NCBI GenBank assembly: GCA_030386875.1
Contig: CM059571.1
Span: 20,888,355 to 20,952,354, forward strand
Source: Morinoia aosen
Taxonomy: Eukaryota; Arthropoda; Malacostraca; Amphipoda; Talitridae
Direction: 5' to 3'
DNA: 64,000 nt
Shown here: one piece after another, positions 46,078 to 60,162 of the stretch
Position numbering within the stretch: position 1 is the first letter of the stretch
Layout of the letters: each line of letters begins with the position of its first letter
The notes under the pieces: model-generated
Seen by the model: only the letters and a program-made list of their open reading frames with translations
The model's database searches: none
Told to the model about the DNA's origin: nothing
Position numbers and translations under genes: made by a program

Positions 46078-49000
46078 ATTAATTAATAGGGACTGGAACT
46101 AAAAATTGTGTAGTAATTGAAAATAAATGTTTTCCTTTTACACATACCTGTTCTTTATTTTTTAGCCAATTTTGATATTCAGGTCTATTCAAGTAAATGA
46201 AGTTAGTGGGTACGCTTTTAAAGACTCGCTGCAAAACAGTAAGTCTTACTTTTTGCATTACAGTTCCTAAACTATTATTATGACCAAAACAACAATTTAA
46301 TCAGTAAGAGTAGGACATTCCGCGGTTTAAAATAAGACAAATTTCATGTATCAATGAATAAACTTGATCAGTAATAAATTTTTGAAAATCCCAACACTTT
46401 TTTTTTGTAAAACTAGGGCTGATGTGATTGTCTAGGGCTAACAGCTGATTTATGAGCAAAAGCTTTGCTTTAGTGGAGTACAAGATTTTACCATACTGAA
46501 AAATTTCTTAATCCAGTCATTATATGATTCGGTAAAACATTGAAATTATGATTCTGTATTAATTTTCGAGCCCTGTAATGCATGATAGAGCTTCATACTA
46601 CGGAACTTTTTAGCATTCCTGCCAAAAATTTACCTCCTTGTTGACGACGAAGCCTACTTTGTGGCTGACGATCCATTCGTAACATCTAAGTTTGAATACT
46701 TTTTGCTAATTCCCGTTACTGAGTCAGAATATGTAGTTTTCGAGTGGAAACCTCCTTCTCTACCAAGTCGTTCACATAGTCTGATTTTGATCATCGGGCA
46801 GTTATTTTAAGTTCGGAGGATTTGCGCTTTAGAGAATGCCTTCGTTTATAACGTAAAGATGTTTATCGATTTCATGTTCCAAATTACGCTCAACTCCGGC
46901 ATAAGCTTTCCGTAAATCGGACCTTACATGCTCTCTCTTCTGTCTTTTGCCGCCGTTAAATCCTGTTTTGATTGTTATAAAGATCGGCATGAAGGTTTCG
47001 CAACTTCTTGAACACTTTTAGTTCCCCTAACTTTCGGGTAACTTTGATTCTTTCTAAAATTCTGCAAAATTCTTCGTCACTGGTACAACATAAATTTCCA
47101 ATTTCAATGTTCTTACCGCAGAGAGCATAATGCAGCTCCATGCTAGATGTAAAACTGGATTTATTCATAGTTTTTCGGTTTATTTCTACAGTTCAATGAG
47201 CGTCTATTAAAAATTTTTCAACATCAATGTGGTCACCTCTAAATCTAGAATTAAATCCCATATTTTTCTACCAAAATGAAGAAATGCGTAACCGAGTTTC
47301 AAGTGTTGTATACTTTTGGATGGTCTATAGTAAACGAGCAAATATACAGTAACAGTCAATTTTAAACTCTTAAAATTCAGAGCATATTTTTGACGCAAAA
47401 ATATTCACTTCTGAATATGGCCACTATGTGCTAATATTCAAGTTATTCCCGAGTTTTCTTGAGTTTTCAATCTATGGTGCATCAAGTCATTATAAACGGG
47501 CATAGAATTGTTGCGTTGTTGAGAAAAAATTTTCTGACTTTTCAGAAGCGTAGTTAAAACAATAATAATTTCATGGTGTACGATTATTTGTTTGCTCTTA
47601 TTAATTCCAGCTTGTAGGATTACAAGAATGTTTCGCTCATGGTTATTTCACGTTTTCGAATACCAAAAATGAATCTAGCTGAGCGCGCGTTCAGAGACGA
47701 GCATTTGAATTCAAGCACATGTCGTAAAACTCACTCACAGAACGCTGAAAAACTGACGAATTTGATTACTCGCACTGGATGTTAATGTTTAAAGCATTAA
47801 CTGAAATAATTTTTTTTCAACGGGACAAATGATGAGTCCCTACTTAATGTCAGAAACTCTAGCTTTAGACTTGCGCTGGTACAAAAAGCGCCTTTCTTAC
47901 AGCACAGATCTGCGACTGGCTTTGATCGTTTCAAGGTGGCTCAGGTTTTTATACTTTACCAAGAAAAAATTCTAAAATAGTTCTGCAAATTATTTCAATA
48001 AAAGATTCTAGGCATTCATTATAACATTAGTCAATTGATGCGTCAGCGTTTACATTTTTAGCTCATTCGGAACAATATAGAGTCAAAAAAATTCTGAAAA
48101 ACGTGTGAAATTTTCAGACACGTGTTCAAAACGTTATCGCAAAAATTTCCATCTTGTGTAGAACTAAAGCTGCGGTTGTTTTGCGGCTGAGCACTTCGTT
48201 CTAAAAATATGAGGCTCGTAATTAATTGCATCGACTGATACGGAGAAAGTATGCAAAATCGTGGTAAACACTGTGCTCTTTTGACTAAGAGGATACTGTT
48301 TCCTGAACATAGAAGTGTCGGTTCAAAGAAATGAATTATGATATGATTCAAAAGGAAAGTTATTGTATTCACTCGCTGATTTACATCGCATTTGAACTTA
48401 GAGAGAAATCTAAAAGTAAGGACAATGTATACGAGAAACTCTTCAAGAGAGAAGCTCAGTGCAGAGCAAAGGTACAGAAAATCTAGATTGAATGATATCA
48501 TGTGTGGCTTGAAAAATTCATGTCAGTATTTTACAAATAGTTCAGCTTCGATCTTGCTTTTATGAATATAGTCTGGCTCAATACGAATTTACGAAGCTGT
48601 TGCAGAAGTACCTCGTAGTATGAAATGTAATTAATGAATATATTTTAAAAACATTTTCGAAACTCTGATAGTATTTTGTAAGTGTTAGTTTTGGCTTCAT
48701 TTCTATATATGTGGTTTTTCACACTTTTTGTATTGGTGCACCCAAAATATTTTTTTACGGAGAAATCTTCTCCTCAGGAAGTCTGTCTGGTGTATCTTTT
48801 CAGCCCCAATTGTTCTTGAGAAGCCAGTTGCTGTCACTCCTTAGCGTCTTCAATCCTCAAGGCTCGCTTCACAACTACGGTAATCATGCAACAAAATATG
48901 GATTGCCCAAAAAAAACAGGAGACTTCAACCAGCTTGAAAGTTCTTGTTATAGTGATCGTTCTCAAAGGTCATTAGAGATGTCTTCTCTCATTAGCGAGA

Positions 49001-51046
49001 GCTTCGGCATTTTTTTATTTTGTGACTTTCTAATTCGGAATGTAGCAACCGAAACTCGGATACGGAACGAAGTTCTAGGACGATTCATCTCCGTAGATGA
49101 CTCTTCACTGCAGCTTATGAGCTCAAATTTGAAGACTTTTCAGGAATGCTCACTAATTAGAGGAAAATTTTGTACGAGACGGTCATGCATGCTTGGAACG
49201 TTTCAAACCTTCACGTCAGGGGGAGAGATGGCATCCAAGTATTAAGAGAACGTCGGCAGATTGCAGGTATTTGTGATGCATTTCTTATCAGAGTCAACAG
49301 CTTCTTCTGTTTCCTAGTTTTTCACCTGGACACACGCAACAAGATAGAAAATTTAGGCTTTGGTACCTAGGACCCAGAAGACTACAGGTGTCAGTGTATA
49401 AAAATAAAATTGTGCATAACCGGTGAACTTGTGAAAAGAAAATTCAGAGCGAAAACTTGACTTTCATAACTCATTTTCTTTTGTGAATCACAGAGCCCGA
49501 TTGCTTAGAAACTCTACGGATAATAGTCGTACATTTTCATTGATTCTACCCGTAAAGCAATAAATGGAATTTTTTTGTGCTAAGGATGACACTTGAAGAC
49601 ACAGCCGATCAATAAAAATAGAATTATATCTGAAATTTATAATAAGAACACGATAGTTAAAATTCGTTATTTTCCCTGGATTATTTAAGAACTAGGAGAA
49701 CAAATACTCTATTGGTTTGTAATGAGCTTTCAAAACGTGTCTAGGATTTTTGATATTCTTTAAAATTATTCTTCGCTTTAATTTTAACTTATTTACTCTT
49801 GTAAAGATCGAATTCACTCAGAGTTGAAACCTTGCAGTAAAGCTTAAATTTATATAAGCTAATATAGGAACACCGCACAACTTGGTAGATAATGAAGCGC
49901 AACTGATTCGAAACAGGCTGTTGACGTACGTCGTGCGTATTTGCATATGCTTTTTTAAATAAATACTTGACTTTTTAATTTTTCATGAATTTTAATTGCA
50001 CCAAAGTTTGGTAGGTTGAAGTTAGCTGTGCACGATGTTGAGTTTTCAGATCCATTTCGTTCAGTCGCATTTGAAGTCATTTTTGCTACCGTTCCGGATG
50101 ATCGTTTTTATTACTGTTAATCGCATTACTCTTTACTTGCTATATTTTTACAGTCGTTCTACGCTTCTATTCAAGTATTTTGCTATGCGGTGTAATATAA
50201 TCTCCTGCTAAAACGTATTTTCACCGTGAGGAAAGATATCATTATTGAGTTTTCAGGGACGAGCAGCTAATAGAAGTCAAAAATTTCTGGTTGTCAAAGA
50301 ATGTAGGTCGTCGTATAGTGCTATAGCCGACATTGTGAGTCTTGTATGTCCAGTTAATGCGTGTTAATATCAAGCTTTGTTCGAATAGAATTTAAACATG
50401 AAGAGCAGGAAGCGTAGCCCAATTAACTAACATAACTTGTTCACAGCCGTATCGTTACGACGAAGTGACTCGCTTAAAAGCTCGGTAACTTAACCATCAA
50501 CGAAAGAATGACACAAGTACCTTCTGCCGACAATTACATTAACGACGAATGGATAATATTCGGCAGCTAAAAACAGATGAAAAGTTAATTGCCTCCGAGA
50601 AATTGTTCAGTGGGGAAGATTATGTCTCAAAATTAATCACGAAAAAAGTATCAGCTTCAACATGATTTTCGGTATTAGATTATTCATGCGACTTTGAGAG
50701 CTGCTAACACTAACGGTTTGCCAAATATTAAGACAAATAATCTCGCGCTGCTCAAGTGCCCCGTAGAGCTGACAATAACTGAAAAAATTTGAATGGTTAA
50801 TAATACGAGCCCCATTACTGAGCAGCAAAACTAGCGTCCTGCCCTCGCTCCGTCTGTGCAGCTGCCTGCAATGTACGGACATCGAAACTCTGGCGACTGT
50901 TTAGCATGATACTGATTCGAGTTAAAACAGGTCTTTTGTAAAATTGACCATTCAGAAAAATCAACCAAGCACTCGAGCGCAGAATGCACTGTCGAAATTA
51001 TCAAAATCGCTGGTAATGTTTTTACTAACCAACATGAGCACCATGT
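46078..51046. other. AT-rich non-coding DNA
   Basis: At 46618-46760 a plus frame reads LLVDDEAYFVADDPFVTSKF, faintly like the first-Asp region of a mariner-type transposase (see findings). The 147-residue minus frame at 48058-48501 and the plus frame at 48886-49245 are unrecognised. Confidence 0.4.
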
Positions 51047-51288
51047 CATCTTTCAGGTCTGAAGAGCAGAAAGCCGTTATGAGAGTAGTCTATATGAACT
51101 GTAGAGAGGAAGTCCCAGTTCTGGCTTTCCTGAAGTTCGTTTTCTTTGGTTTTATCACTGCGCAAAACATCTTTCAAGTCTGAAGAGCAGATGGCCGTTA
51201 TCAGAGTAGTCTATACGAACTGTAGAAAGGAAGTCTCAGTTCAAGCTTTTCTGAAGTTCATTTTCTTTTGTTTTATCACTGCGCACAA
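51047..51288. repeat. Tandem duplication of 121 bp
   Basis: CATCTTTCARGTCTGAAGAG starts at 51047 and 51168. The copies stay aligned through GTAGTCTATA-GAACTGTAGA, GGAAGTC-CAGTTC and TTTTATCACTGCGCA and look about 90% identical. Confidence 0.93.
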
Positions 51289-54200
51289 TCGATGCCTATC
51301 TTGTCATTTATTGCTTTAAATTCAGATGAAATCAGTGGTCATCAGAATAGTCAAAGGCAATATTTGTCCCATTCTCTCTATTACACAACTCGTCTGAACC
51401 ACACGTTGTTGGCAGGAAAAGTCCGACAGCTAGTTGCACGGATTGAGTGTAGAGGAAACACGAACATTTTTTTGTCTACGGACAGATCATTCAGTTACAG
51501 ATCATTAAGTTACAGATCACTTAATTAATTGACCTGTGTTTGACGTATAACAACATCACAGTGTTGCCAATATCCTGACAATTCCCTACGACTCTCAAAC
51601 TTTCTCGCCTACAACACGGATTTTTACTTAAAGTGTAACCTAACGCTGAGACGATCCTGTTACGTTAATAAATTTGCGTTATTTAAGTATATCTTATCTA
51701 CAGGTGCCGTCATGGTACATCAGAGGATCTATATATTGGAGGATTAAACTCAATAATTGAACTATATTTACATCAAGGAAAACTCGTTTTTAACTCAACG
51801 AACGTTCAACGTATCTCATTTTTTGAGCACTTATTAATCAAAATCAATTACTTTAAGAATATTCAACCTGAGTAGAGTCGTCATTTGTATAATTGGCCCG
51901 ATGTTTGCCAAAATGAAACCTTTCCAGCAGTTCACTTCGTTGTTAGGCAGTTATCTAAATGAGGTGCATCACGGAGACATTTTTACGGTCAGGCAAATAA
52001 CGACTTTCAACCTTCTAGTTTTTCTTACGATGATCTTCTCTAAGAGCAATAAGCGCTAATCCTGATGAATTCTAAAAATTACTTTTAACATCACGTTGAA
52101 AATATTTAAAAACTTGAAACGCAACAAATATGTTTAAAGCGTTTGGTTCAAAATAAAGGGAGACCTAAAAATAAACTCTGAGACAATTGAACAAATGGCG
52201 AGTGGCCGAGTTTAATCAGAACGAGCAATTTTCTGGCGAAGCCGGCAAATCGCTCGATCAATTTTCGGCTCAATGAGATTTGCGAGTTCAGGGGCAAATT
52301 GCGAGGCGCGATGGCGCTTCAAAGGATCAACTTCCTCTTTGTTTGGAGGAGAGGATCAAGTTACCCTTAATTTAAAGGATCCATTTGTTATGCAATTACA
52401 GAGCGATTCATTTGAAAACTTTAACGGTCGACCTTACCCTGAAATAAAGAATCTACTTAAACTGTTCATAGGAAGTGGAAGAAAGTGATCTGTAAAGCTA
52501 GGCCAACAGTCCAGGAATATACCTCATTTCCTCTGGGAAATATTTCTTTGGTGATTAATTTGAAAAACCCCGGAGACATGAAGTTATTTCAGTGACAGAT
52601 GATGAGGAATATCTACCGAAGTTCCCCCTACACGGAAAATATAATCAATTACCTTGAAATGCCCAGGAGGAATAATACCGTGAATCTCTTTGATGAAGAA
52701 TCGAGAGTGAAAATAAATTTGACGATGATGAGTTCTCCTGCGCATTACTGGGATTCAATACCGTATTAAACCTTCAAATCTCATACCAAGCGAACATGAC
52801 TACACGGAGCACGAGGAAGCTTTCTTTTCGCTGCTCTGAAATTTCACTTTTTATAAGAAAAGTACAATATTCTAACCATTTGCTTTGCCATTTTGTCTTC
52901 CAAGTCAGTTTCCTATTGTTTCAATATCATTGCACTGTCGTAAAAAATATGTAAATGTCAAGTGATGGGTTATGACATATTCTTTTGTTCAGTCATTTAC
53001 AAGTATACTAAATTTCATGAAACACTTGGTTAGTGTAACAATTTCATAATCAGTTTCGATCAGTAATATTTTATAATTTTTCGTAATGATGACCTCGTTT
53101 GTGTTTTATGATTTTATCATTCTTATCTTAAAATTTGTCTGCATCTTTTGGCCTACATACAACGCACAATCCAACATCAGATACCCTAGGTCTACAAACA
53201 CAATGACAGAGAAACCATATGAGTTCGCCTCTCACCTTGGGGCACATTGTGCTCGTGTAGATTTATGCCTACAAAGAAAAGCTTACGTTATCTTGGGATG
53301 AACAACATTTAATGAACCCCAGTATAATCTCTAGCTTTAAAAAGAATTCTGTCATAATTACTTAGTTTCATTTAGCTTCAAACACTGGAGTTACGTATAT
53401 GATATCAATTACCATATTAGAAGAGGAGTGATTATTTTTGCTTGCATCATCACGATGCGACATATTGGAGCGCTGATGTGCAAGAAAAGGGTTTTCCTTT
53501 GTCGCAACACATTGGCAGAATTTAAAATCGCTTCAACATTAATGTTTCGTATTGTCAAAATGAAAAGTAAGGAGAAATTCGTTGAGTGCAAGATTCGTTA
53601 AGATTTAAAAAGTCATCAGAGAATAAAAATGCAAGTTGTGAACTATTTTTCCTTCATCAACACACAATGTGTGACTAAAGAAATAAACGAAGCTCAACTG
53701 AAACCATCAAACAAATAAACAAAATACTACAAATAGAATTTCTATTTAATAGATGGCTTATCAAAATAAGGGAATGAATATTATAACGAACAGAAGTGAA
53801 TTCTAAGTAAGGAAATTAGAAAAGACAGTACTAATTTTACTGTAATAAAGTAGTGTTAGCGATGAGAGGTAAGGGACTTTTGAATACTATTTTTAATACA
53901 ATTTAAAGATGCATAAATTTATTCCGTGTGAGTTACTTGCCTGCCAAGGTTTTAAGGTGCTTTGCAGTGACTAAGCTACTACCATTAGCGCAGTATGTAA
54001 CAGAGGAGAGCGGAGTATGCACAAGTAGGAAACTGGTCCTGTAACTGCAGCCAGCGCGCTCGGTAACTCCGGTCAGCAGGGTTTGGCCCGTAGCACCTGG
54101 ACGCGAGTGTTGGTACAGCTCTATTTGTCGTGTCATTTGAAAATTTCGCGTTTCGGAGAAAAGAGCACACGTGGAAATAATTTATTGCTGAAGAATTGAA

Positions 54201-56900
54201 CATACTCAATCACCTATATTGGTTGGTGTCTACAATACGGTAGCTTGCCAGAAATGAAAGAGTTGATTGTTTATAAAATTGAATTACTGGGGAGTGATAA
54301 AAAATCTTGGACGGAAACTCATTGATTTGTTCATCGATAGCAAATGATTGAAAACGATCTGCTGCGAGAAAACGAAGCCAAAAATCGAATCCTTGATTAA
54401 GGTATTGGAAATCTATAAACGATAACCGCTTTTTTGACAACGCCTTGAATGCAGCTGAGTTTTCAGCTTTACAATTTGAGTACAAAAACTGGAACAACTG
54501 ATGCCTAAAATTGAAATGTTTTTTTTCCGATAAGCAGAACGGTAGAACGTGTTGTTAACTCTCTGGCTACAAGCATCCAGAAATGGTAACCGATTCTATG
54601 GTCCATCTTTTTATGCGAACCTATGCCTCAGTGATGAGAGAATTTTAGTATTGAACAAACAGGTCTGCACGAGATCAGTCATTGAGTAATTTAAAAACGT
54701 GTTATCAAGGTACCTTTTGCAAAACACACGAATAAAATTAGCCCCACAGCAAGTTCAGCGGCGAGGAATGCTGAAAGAAGGCTTTGGAAGGTCATGACAC
54801 GTTTGCATTATTGTAAGAACTATCTCACACTAACCTCTTCGTCTAATACAGAGATTTCCTTATTAGCATACCTAGAGAACATCAGTCAAAGAATTGGTTA
54901 CTAGTTGCTTGCGCCCAGTTCTGATATTGCGGAAAAATTGTCTGTGCTTAAGTTCTAGTTATTTTTGCTTTCAAAAATTTAGTTGCACGCGGGTTTGAAA
55001 TTCGGTTGCATCCAGGCCCTCGTCAATGAAACGTTCAAAGTTTTTATGAGGTTGTTAAAAGTGAATCAGTATTTTTTTGCTCTGTTTTTGTTTGCATTGG
55101 ATTTCCAACACTCATAATAGATAAATCAACCAAAACGTTTTTAAGTGAGCTTTATAATCATCCTCTAGTAGTTCAAATTAGTAATCAACAAAAGCTTTTT
55201 GTTACTTTACCCTATTTTGAAATTAAATTTTTAAATTTGAATGAGGATGTTGAAACCCTCTTCAGTAAATTTTTTTTCAACACAAAGCAAACACAATTGT
55301 TATCAATAAATCTACAATCGGTCCTCTATGTGTTTTGAAGATTAGCTATTCTCTGCAACTTGTTCGTTTCCTGCGTATCAATAGAGTTGTCCATGTTGGG
55401 AATTGCGTCAAGTAGCTCACCTGTCGTGCCTAACTGACCAGAGCTGCCAAATGTACCTGCCGCATTTGCGCTCAGTTATCAATTCACGCCGTTCTTGCAT
55501 CGGCAAGTAGTCACAAATAGGCAAGACAGGCGCGTGATCAATGCACGATTTGTGACTGCGCTATACCCTGATTTCTCGAATAACGGATTGGGTGAGTTAG
55601 AGCAGTTTCGTATTGAGCCACGGGAGGCAGGACGGAGCCGCGAAAAGAGGTGGTGCCAAATTGTTCCAAAAGAATTTGAAGGTCGTAAGGCAGCTCTTAC
55701 GGCAAAGAAAAGCGGACATGGAAACCAAAAAGCGTAGCTTTTCCGTCCAACTACAGCTAAAGTTTAGTTTTTTCCGACCTCGAAATTGTTCAAAAATAGC
55801 ACGAATTTTTGACGAGATGCTTGCATATGGTTTATCTTCGATCTCCTCGGTGAGATCCCGCGCTGACATCTAAGGAGTCCCAGTCACCGTGAACAGTTTT
55901 AAAATCATGACGAGTACCTCGCTCATCTGCGAATTCTTGGGTAGATCTACGCATTCTCGAGTCTCAATATATTACCAACTGAAGCCTGTGCTCCATGACA
56001 CCCTAAGTTACCTCCCTCTTCTTGTTACAGGAAGTCAATTTAGTAGGGCTTTAAATTTTATTTTTGCTTCCTTGTGCGTTTTTTCTGCTATTTTAAGTAT
56101 TTGTATTACATTTCTTAATGAAGATTACGTATAAGGGACTATGAATTTTTGTTGTGTTGTAGTTTGGATATGTAAATTTTTTTTCCCTAATTACAATTAT
56201 TAGTCAAATGGCCTATGGTACCACCATTAGGTTTTATTCAATGACAACCTCCTATATTTTAATCAGGCGATCTTATGATTAACAATTTTAACCAGCTCAA
56301 TTCAAGAACTTAAATTAACTTTACTTCTAGAATTCGGACTCTCGAATTCTGAGCTTTAGATTTTCTATCCTAAAAACTTCCATTCTCAACTCTGAATCCG
56401 TTCCTATTCGGTATGCACTATACATATTTAGTAACACCAAAAATGCTAGTTCTGATCTGCCATTAAGGGCAAGTGTCCCTCTTGAACACAGCGGCTGTAG
56501 TCCCCAAGTACCACGATTTCCAATTTTGTTTTTTTCTATGCGATTTTTAGGACTGGATTCAATATTTTCACCCTAGCATGCAGCGCTGCTTCCAACTGAT
56601 AAGCAGCTCAGCGATTGTTTCGGACAAATAACCTTTTGGGTGGGGTTTGAGGATGAAAACGTCAAGTTTAGGCCGTGCAGATATTTTGTCTCCCATCCTA
56701 TGCCACAATGATATTAAAATATGCTCCAATTCACCCTTTCCCAGCACTTATCAATGTTCTTTCATACCATGAAAATTCAAGGGAAATAATATAATTGTTG
56801 TGTTTGCCTCCATTCAACACTTGAGCCCCTTTAGTTAGAATAATTGAGCTTATGTTCGGATAAAGTATTCTTACTGGAACAATGAGGCGGAAATACGTGT
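51289..56900. other. AT-rich non-coding DNA
   Basis: No gene or repeat was recognised. The short open frames (for example 52273-52488, 54210-54497, 55613-55873) lack family features. Confidence 0.45.
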
Positions 56901-58200
56901 ACAGGGTGGACTACGAAAAAGTTTCATTTTTTCAAACATAATAACTGCGTAACCAATGGAAGTAGAAACTTCAGCGTCGTCTCGTTTTCACTGCCGTTTA
57001 TTGTACTTTTGTCAGGTAAAATTATTTTGCATTCATAAACATGGTTTACGAACAGGTAATAACCTATAGGTGGAAATTATTTTTTCGCCATTGGCCGAGC
57101 GTAATTCTAAAAATGTAATCTGAGGTTTTACTTATACCAAAAACAGTTAATATAAATGGGAAAAATAACGAAAATGGAATTTTTATAGCAAAATATTAAG
57201 TTTTTACTTAAACATTAGAACAAAATGTTTCCATTATAACAATAAACACCGTTTTTACGAGGCACTTTTAACATCGGACTCTCATTCTTCTATTGATTTT
57301 TTAAAAATTCCGGGTTTGTTTTCAAGTTCATCAACTTTGTGAATGATATAATCACGTAAATCTTCTAGATGTGGGAGGTGTTTTCTAAACTTTGTATTTA
57401 ATATGACCTCAAAGAATAAAATCGCACGGAGTCAGATCGGGACTGCGCGGGGGCCATTGTACCACATGTCCAACTCCAATGACACGATTTGCGAAAACTT
57501 CTGTTAAAGTCTTCTATACGCGAATGCTTCTGTGGCACGGATCCATTACATGTCTTGCATTCACTGCACTCTTTCGAATCCATGCCCGCTAGTAGCTATC
57601 AGCTGTGTAATAATTTTTTCATTAAGCATGTTTAGGTTTTTTCGTCATTCAAATTCCCTTCAGAAAATTGGTCCGATAACAAGGCCAGATCCAGTGCGCC
57701 CAAGCTAAACCGAATTTTTTTCTCACGATTTTTTTAAAATCCTTCGTGACTATTTATAAGTCGAATATGATGTATTATTTTGACGATCAACAGCGCCATT
57801 CATATGTAAAACTGTAAAATGCTCTGTTACCAGCTTCCCATCTTCGGATTCTTTGCAAAATCTGACACAAGGAGAATTTCGAAAAATCCTTCGTGTCTCC
57901 CTATAATCCCTAAAAACCATCCGCAAAACGTTGTCCTTCTTTCAAGATCATTTTCTAACAATTCCTGGCAAATCCTTGGCTTGTGAGGAAAGTAAAGTAA
58001 ATCTCTATTAATAATTCTACAACCGTTGACTGAGATAAATTTCCATGTCGTCATCTTGAAAAGTTTTAATTCTCTTCGATTTGGTTGCGCACCATTACGA
58101 TGTTTTCTGGTGTTCTCCTTGTGAAATGTCATCCGAAATTTTCTTATTTGTATTGAGTATTGTCCCATCTGCAGAAAATTTTGTGACAGTTTTTCTCCTA
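56901..58200 (-). mobile_element. Decayed mariner-family element, second copy, minus strand
   Basis: Read on the minus strand, it carries ENTRKHRNGAQPNR, CQELLENDLERRTTFCGWFL (mariner ELL...R..FC.WFL block), DPCHRSIRV, then VIGVGHVVQWPPRSPDLTP with CDF, matching the 45.7-kb copy in the same order with frameshifts and stops. The low-coordinate edge starts ACAGGGTGGACTACGAAAAA, a plausible terminal repeat. The opposite end was not located. The gene is dead. Confidence 0.72.
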
Positions 58201-60160
58201 GTAGGTTGCTAACACTTCTGCCTTAAAAATAATTTCAAAATTTTTGAACTACTTTTGCAACATTTTATTAATCTATCTGGATCTTAGCTTCGTTTTCGCA
58301 AGGTGTCAGCTAGCTTAAAAAACTTAAAATAAGGAACAGTAACGTTTTAGCAGAGCAAGAGTAGATTGTCAGAGGTAGGCATTATACAATGATACAAATG
58401 CAAAGTCAATGATTGATAAATTTCGGCGGTAGCGTTATCGCACCAATGTCATATGTATGAGAATCTAAACATGAATTGAAAATGTCAAGCTTCAGGTTAG
58501 ATTAAAATCAACTTTATTCGATCAATAAAACATTTGAATTCATGTAAAATTCACGTGAGAAATAGGGGGCTAATTTATTTTCTTCATTAACACGTTGTTT
58601 AATTTATAACTTTTGTAATTTAAATTTATTTCCCGAAATTCATGGACGATGATAGATTACTGATCAACAACTCGAACCGTCATTCGATGAGACATTTTCA
58701 TTTGATTTAATGACTTCTAATGCTATTAAAGTTCTAAACAGTAATTAAATGGTAAAATTTCTTCATCGTTCACTCTTCATTGTCATGTTTTGTGAATTGA
58801 ATCCTTGAATAGACAAAAATAGAAGTTATTTTGACACCGGGATGCATTTTTTTGATAGAAAATGAGCAGGTCTTACTATCACTGTGATGCGCCTTGATGC
58901 TTTGTTTGTGAAGCTCTGACGAAAGTCAAGGAAAAACACAACGTAACTTACGCTTTTTAAGTTGAACCGACACGCAGCTCGAGTGGCGTTCTTGGAAGGA
59001 AGCTCTCTGAATAGCTTCTCCTGGACAAACCTCGTGGAGCTGAAAATGTGCTGTCACTTCCAAGTGGTTCGTGTTGTTCTAAATATTTTCCGCGAATGCT
59101 CTGTTACCAGCTTCCCATCTACGGATTCTGTGCAAAATGTACGATTCAGAGTCATGCTTCTTCCCTTTACACTTTCGGGTTACTACAAGTTACAGATACT
59201 TTAGTTCTGAAGTACCAAGTATCCCAATAACAATATGCCTTTCTAATAGGGGTATTCCATTCCCCCCAATGGCAAGGAATGGAAATTAACACTAGGGCAA
59301 ATCTTATGAAAAATTCCTCCATCAGAATGCTACGCTCACCACTGTAAGGCGGGACGTTTCTGTGTTCTGTGACTAGTCACTAACACAACACAGGAAGTGA
59401 GAGTAGAGATCAGACTAAAAAGTTACCTTTTTATATTTCCCCTACCAGTTTGTTCACTTTTGCGTGAAAGGCCTCTCAGACTGATGGATCCGTCGGATGT
59501 CGAGCAGTTTTTCTGTGCTCGTTCGCTGAAAATCTTCCCCAGCCACAGCTCCAGAACAGTTTTCTGTTTGGTATCTTCGAATTGGTGGCCAAAATTGCTG
59601 AATGGATATAGCCCCTAAAATAATTATAAGTTATTTTGCATTCCAAAACCCTTTTTGTTTGTCACCTTTTTGCGTTGTTATTTTGAGTATTTATTAAAAT
59701 TTTTGTGAGTGATGCGGTTACACTACCGGTTGTGTGAAGGTTTTGTTATTGTTGTCAATTACTTTCTTTTATTGTCAATTATATTTTTAACATGGCATCA
59801 AAAATTACAAATTACAGAAATAATTATTAAGAAAAATTGGGATAGATAAACATTTTCGATCATAATTCGTATTACACAGGTAAAGGCTTTTTACTGCAGG
59901 ATTAAATTTGCTGTTACATTCCAACTTCGAGGGGAAATCATTCTACAACGTTGAGCAAACATCTCTGCTTCTACATTTCCCATGAAAATCACCAACACTG
60001 AATAAATATGTTTGTATAAGTATATATTGTATATAAAGCATACCCGAGAGTATGTTTTTAATGCGGTGCTCGTGATATCATCTGAGTTATTTTCGTTTCG
60101 CCCGTCATTCGGTGAAATACCCCAACCTCTGAAATATCCAATTCCTCTGTGAAGCTAACA
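58201..60160. other. AT-rich non-coding DNA
   Basis: Apart from the fragment at 59096, no gene or repeat was recognised. Confidence 0.45.
59096..59138. mobile_element. Short fragment duplicated from the mariner copy
   Basis: ATGCTCTGTTACCAGCTTCC and on through CATCT-CGGATTCT-TGCAAAAT matches 57819-57861 nearly base for base. It is an isolated piece. Confidence 0.8.
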
Positions 60161-60162
60161 AG

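Noticed and set aside
48058-48501. 147-residue minus frame, among the longest in the window
   Set aside because: Hydrophobic, low-complexity composition in AT-rich DNA, no motif, no supporting splice or promoter signals.
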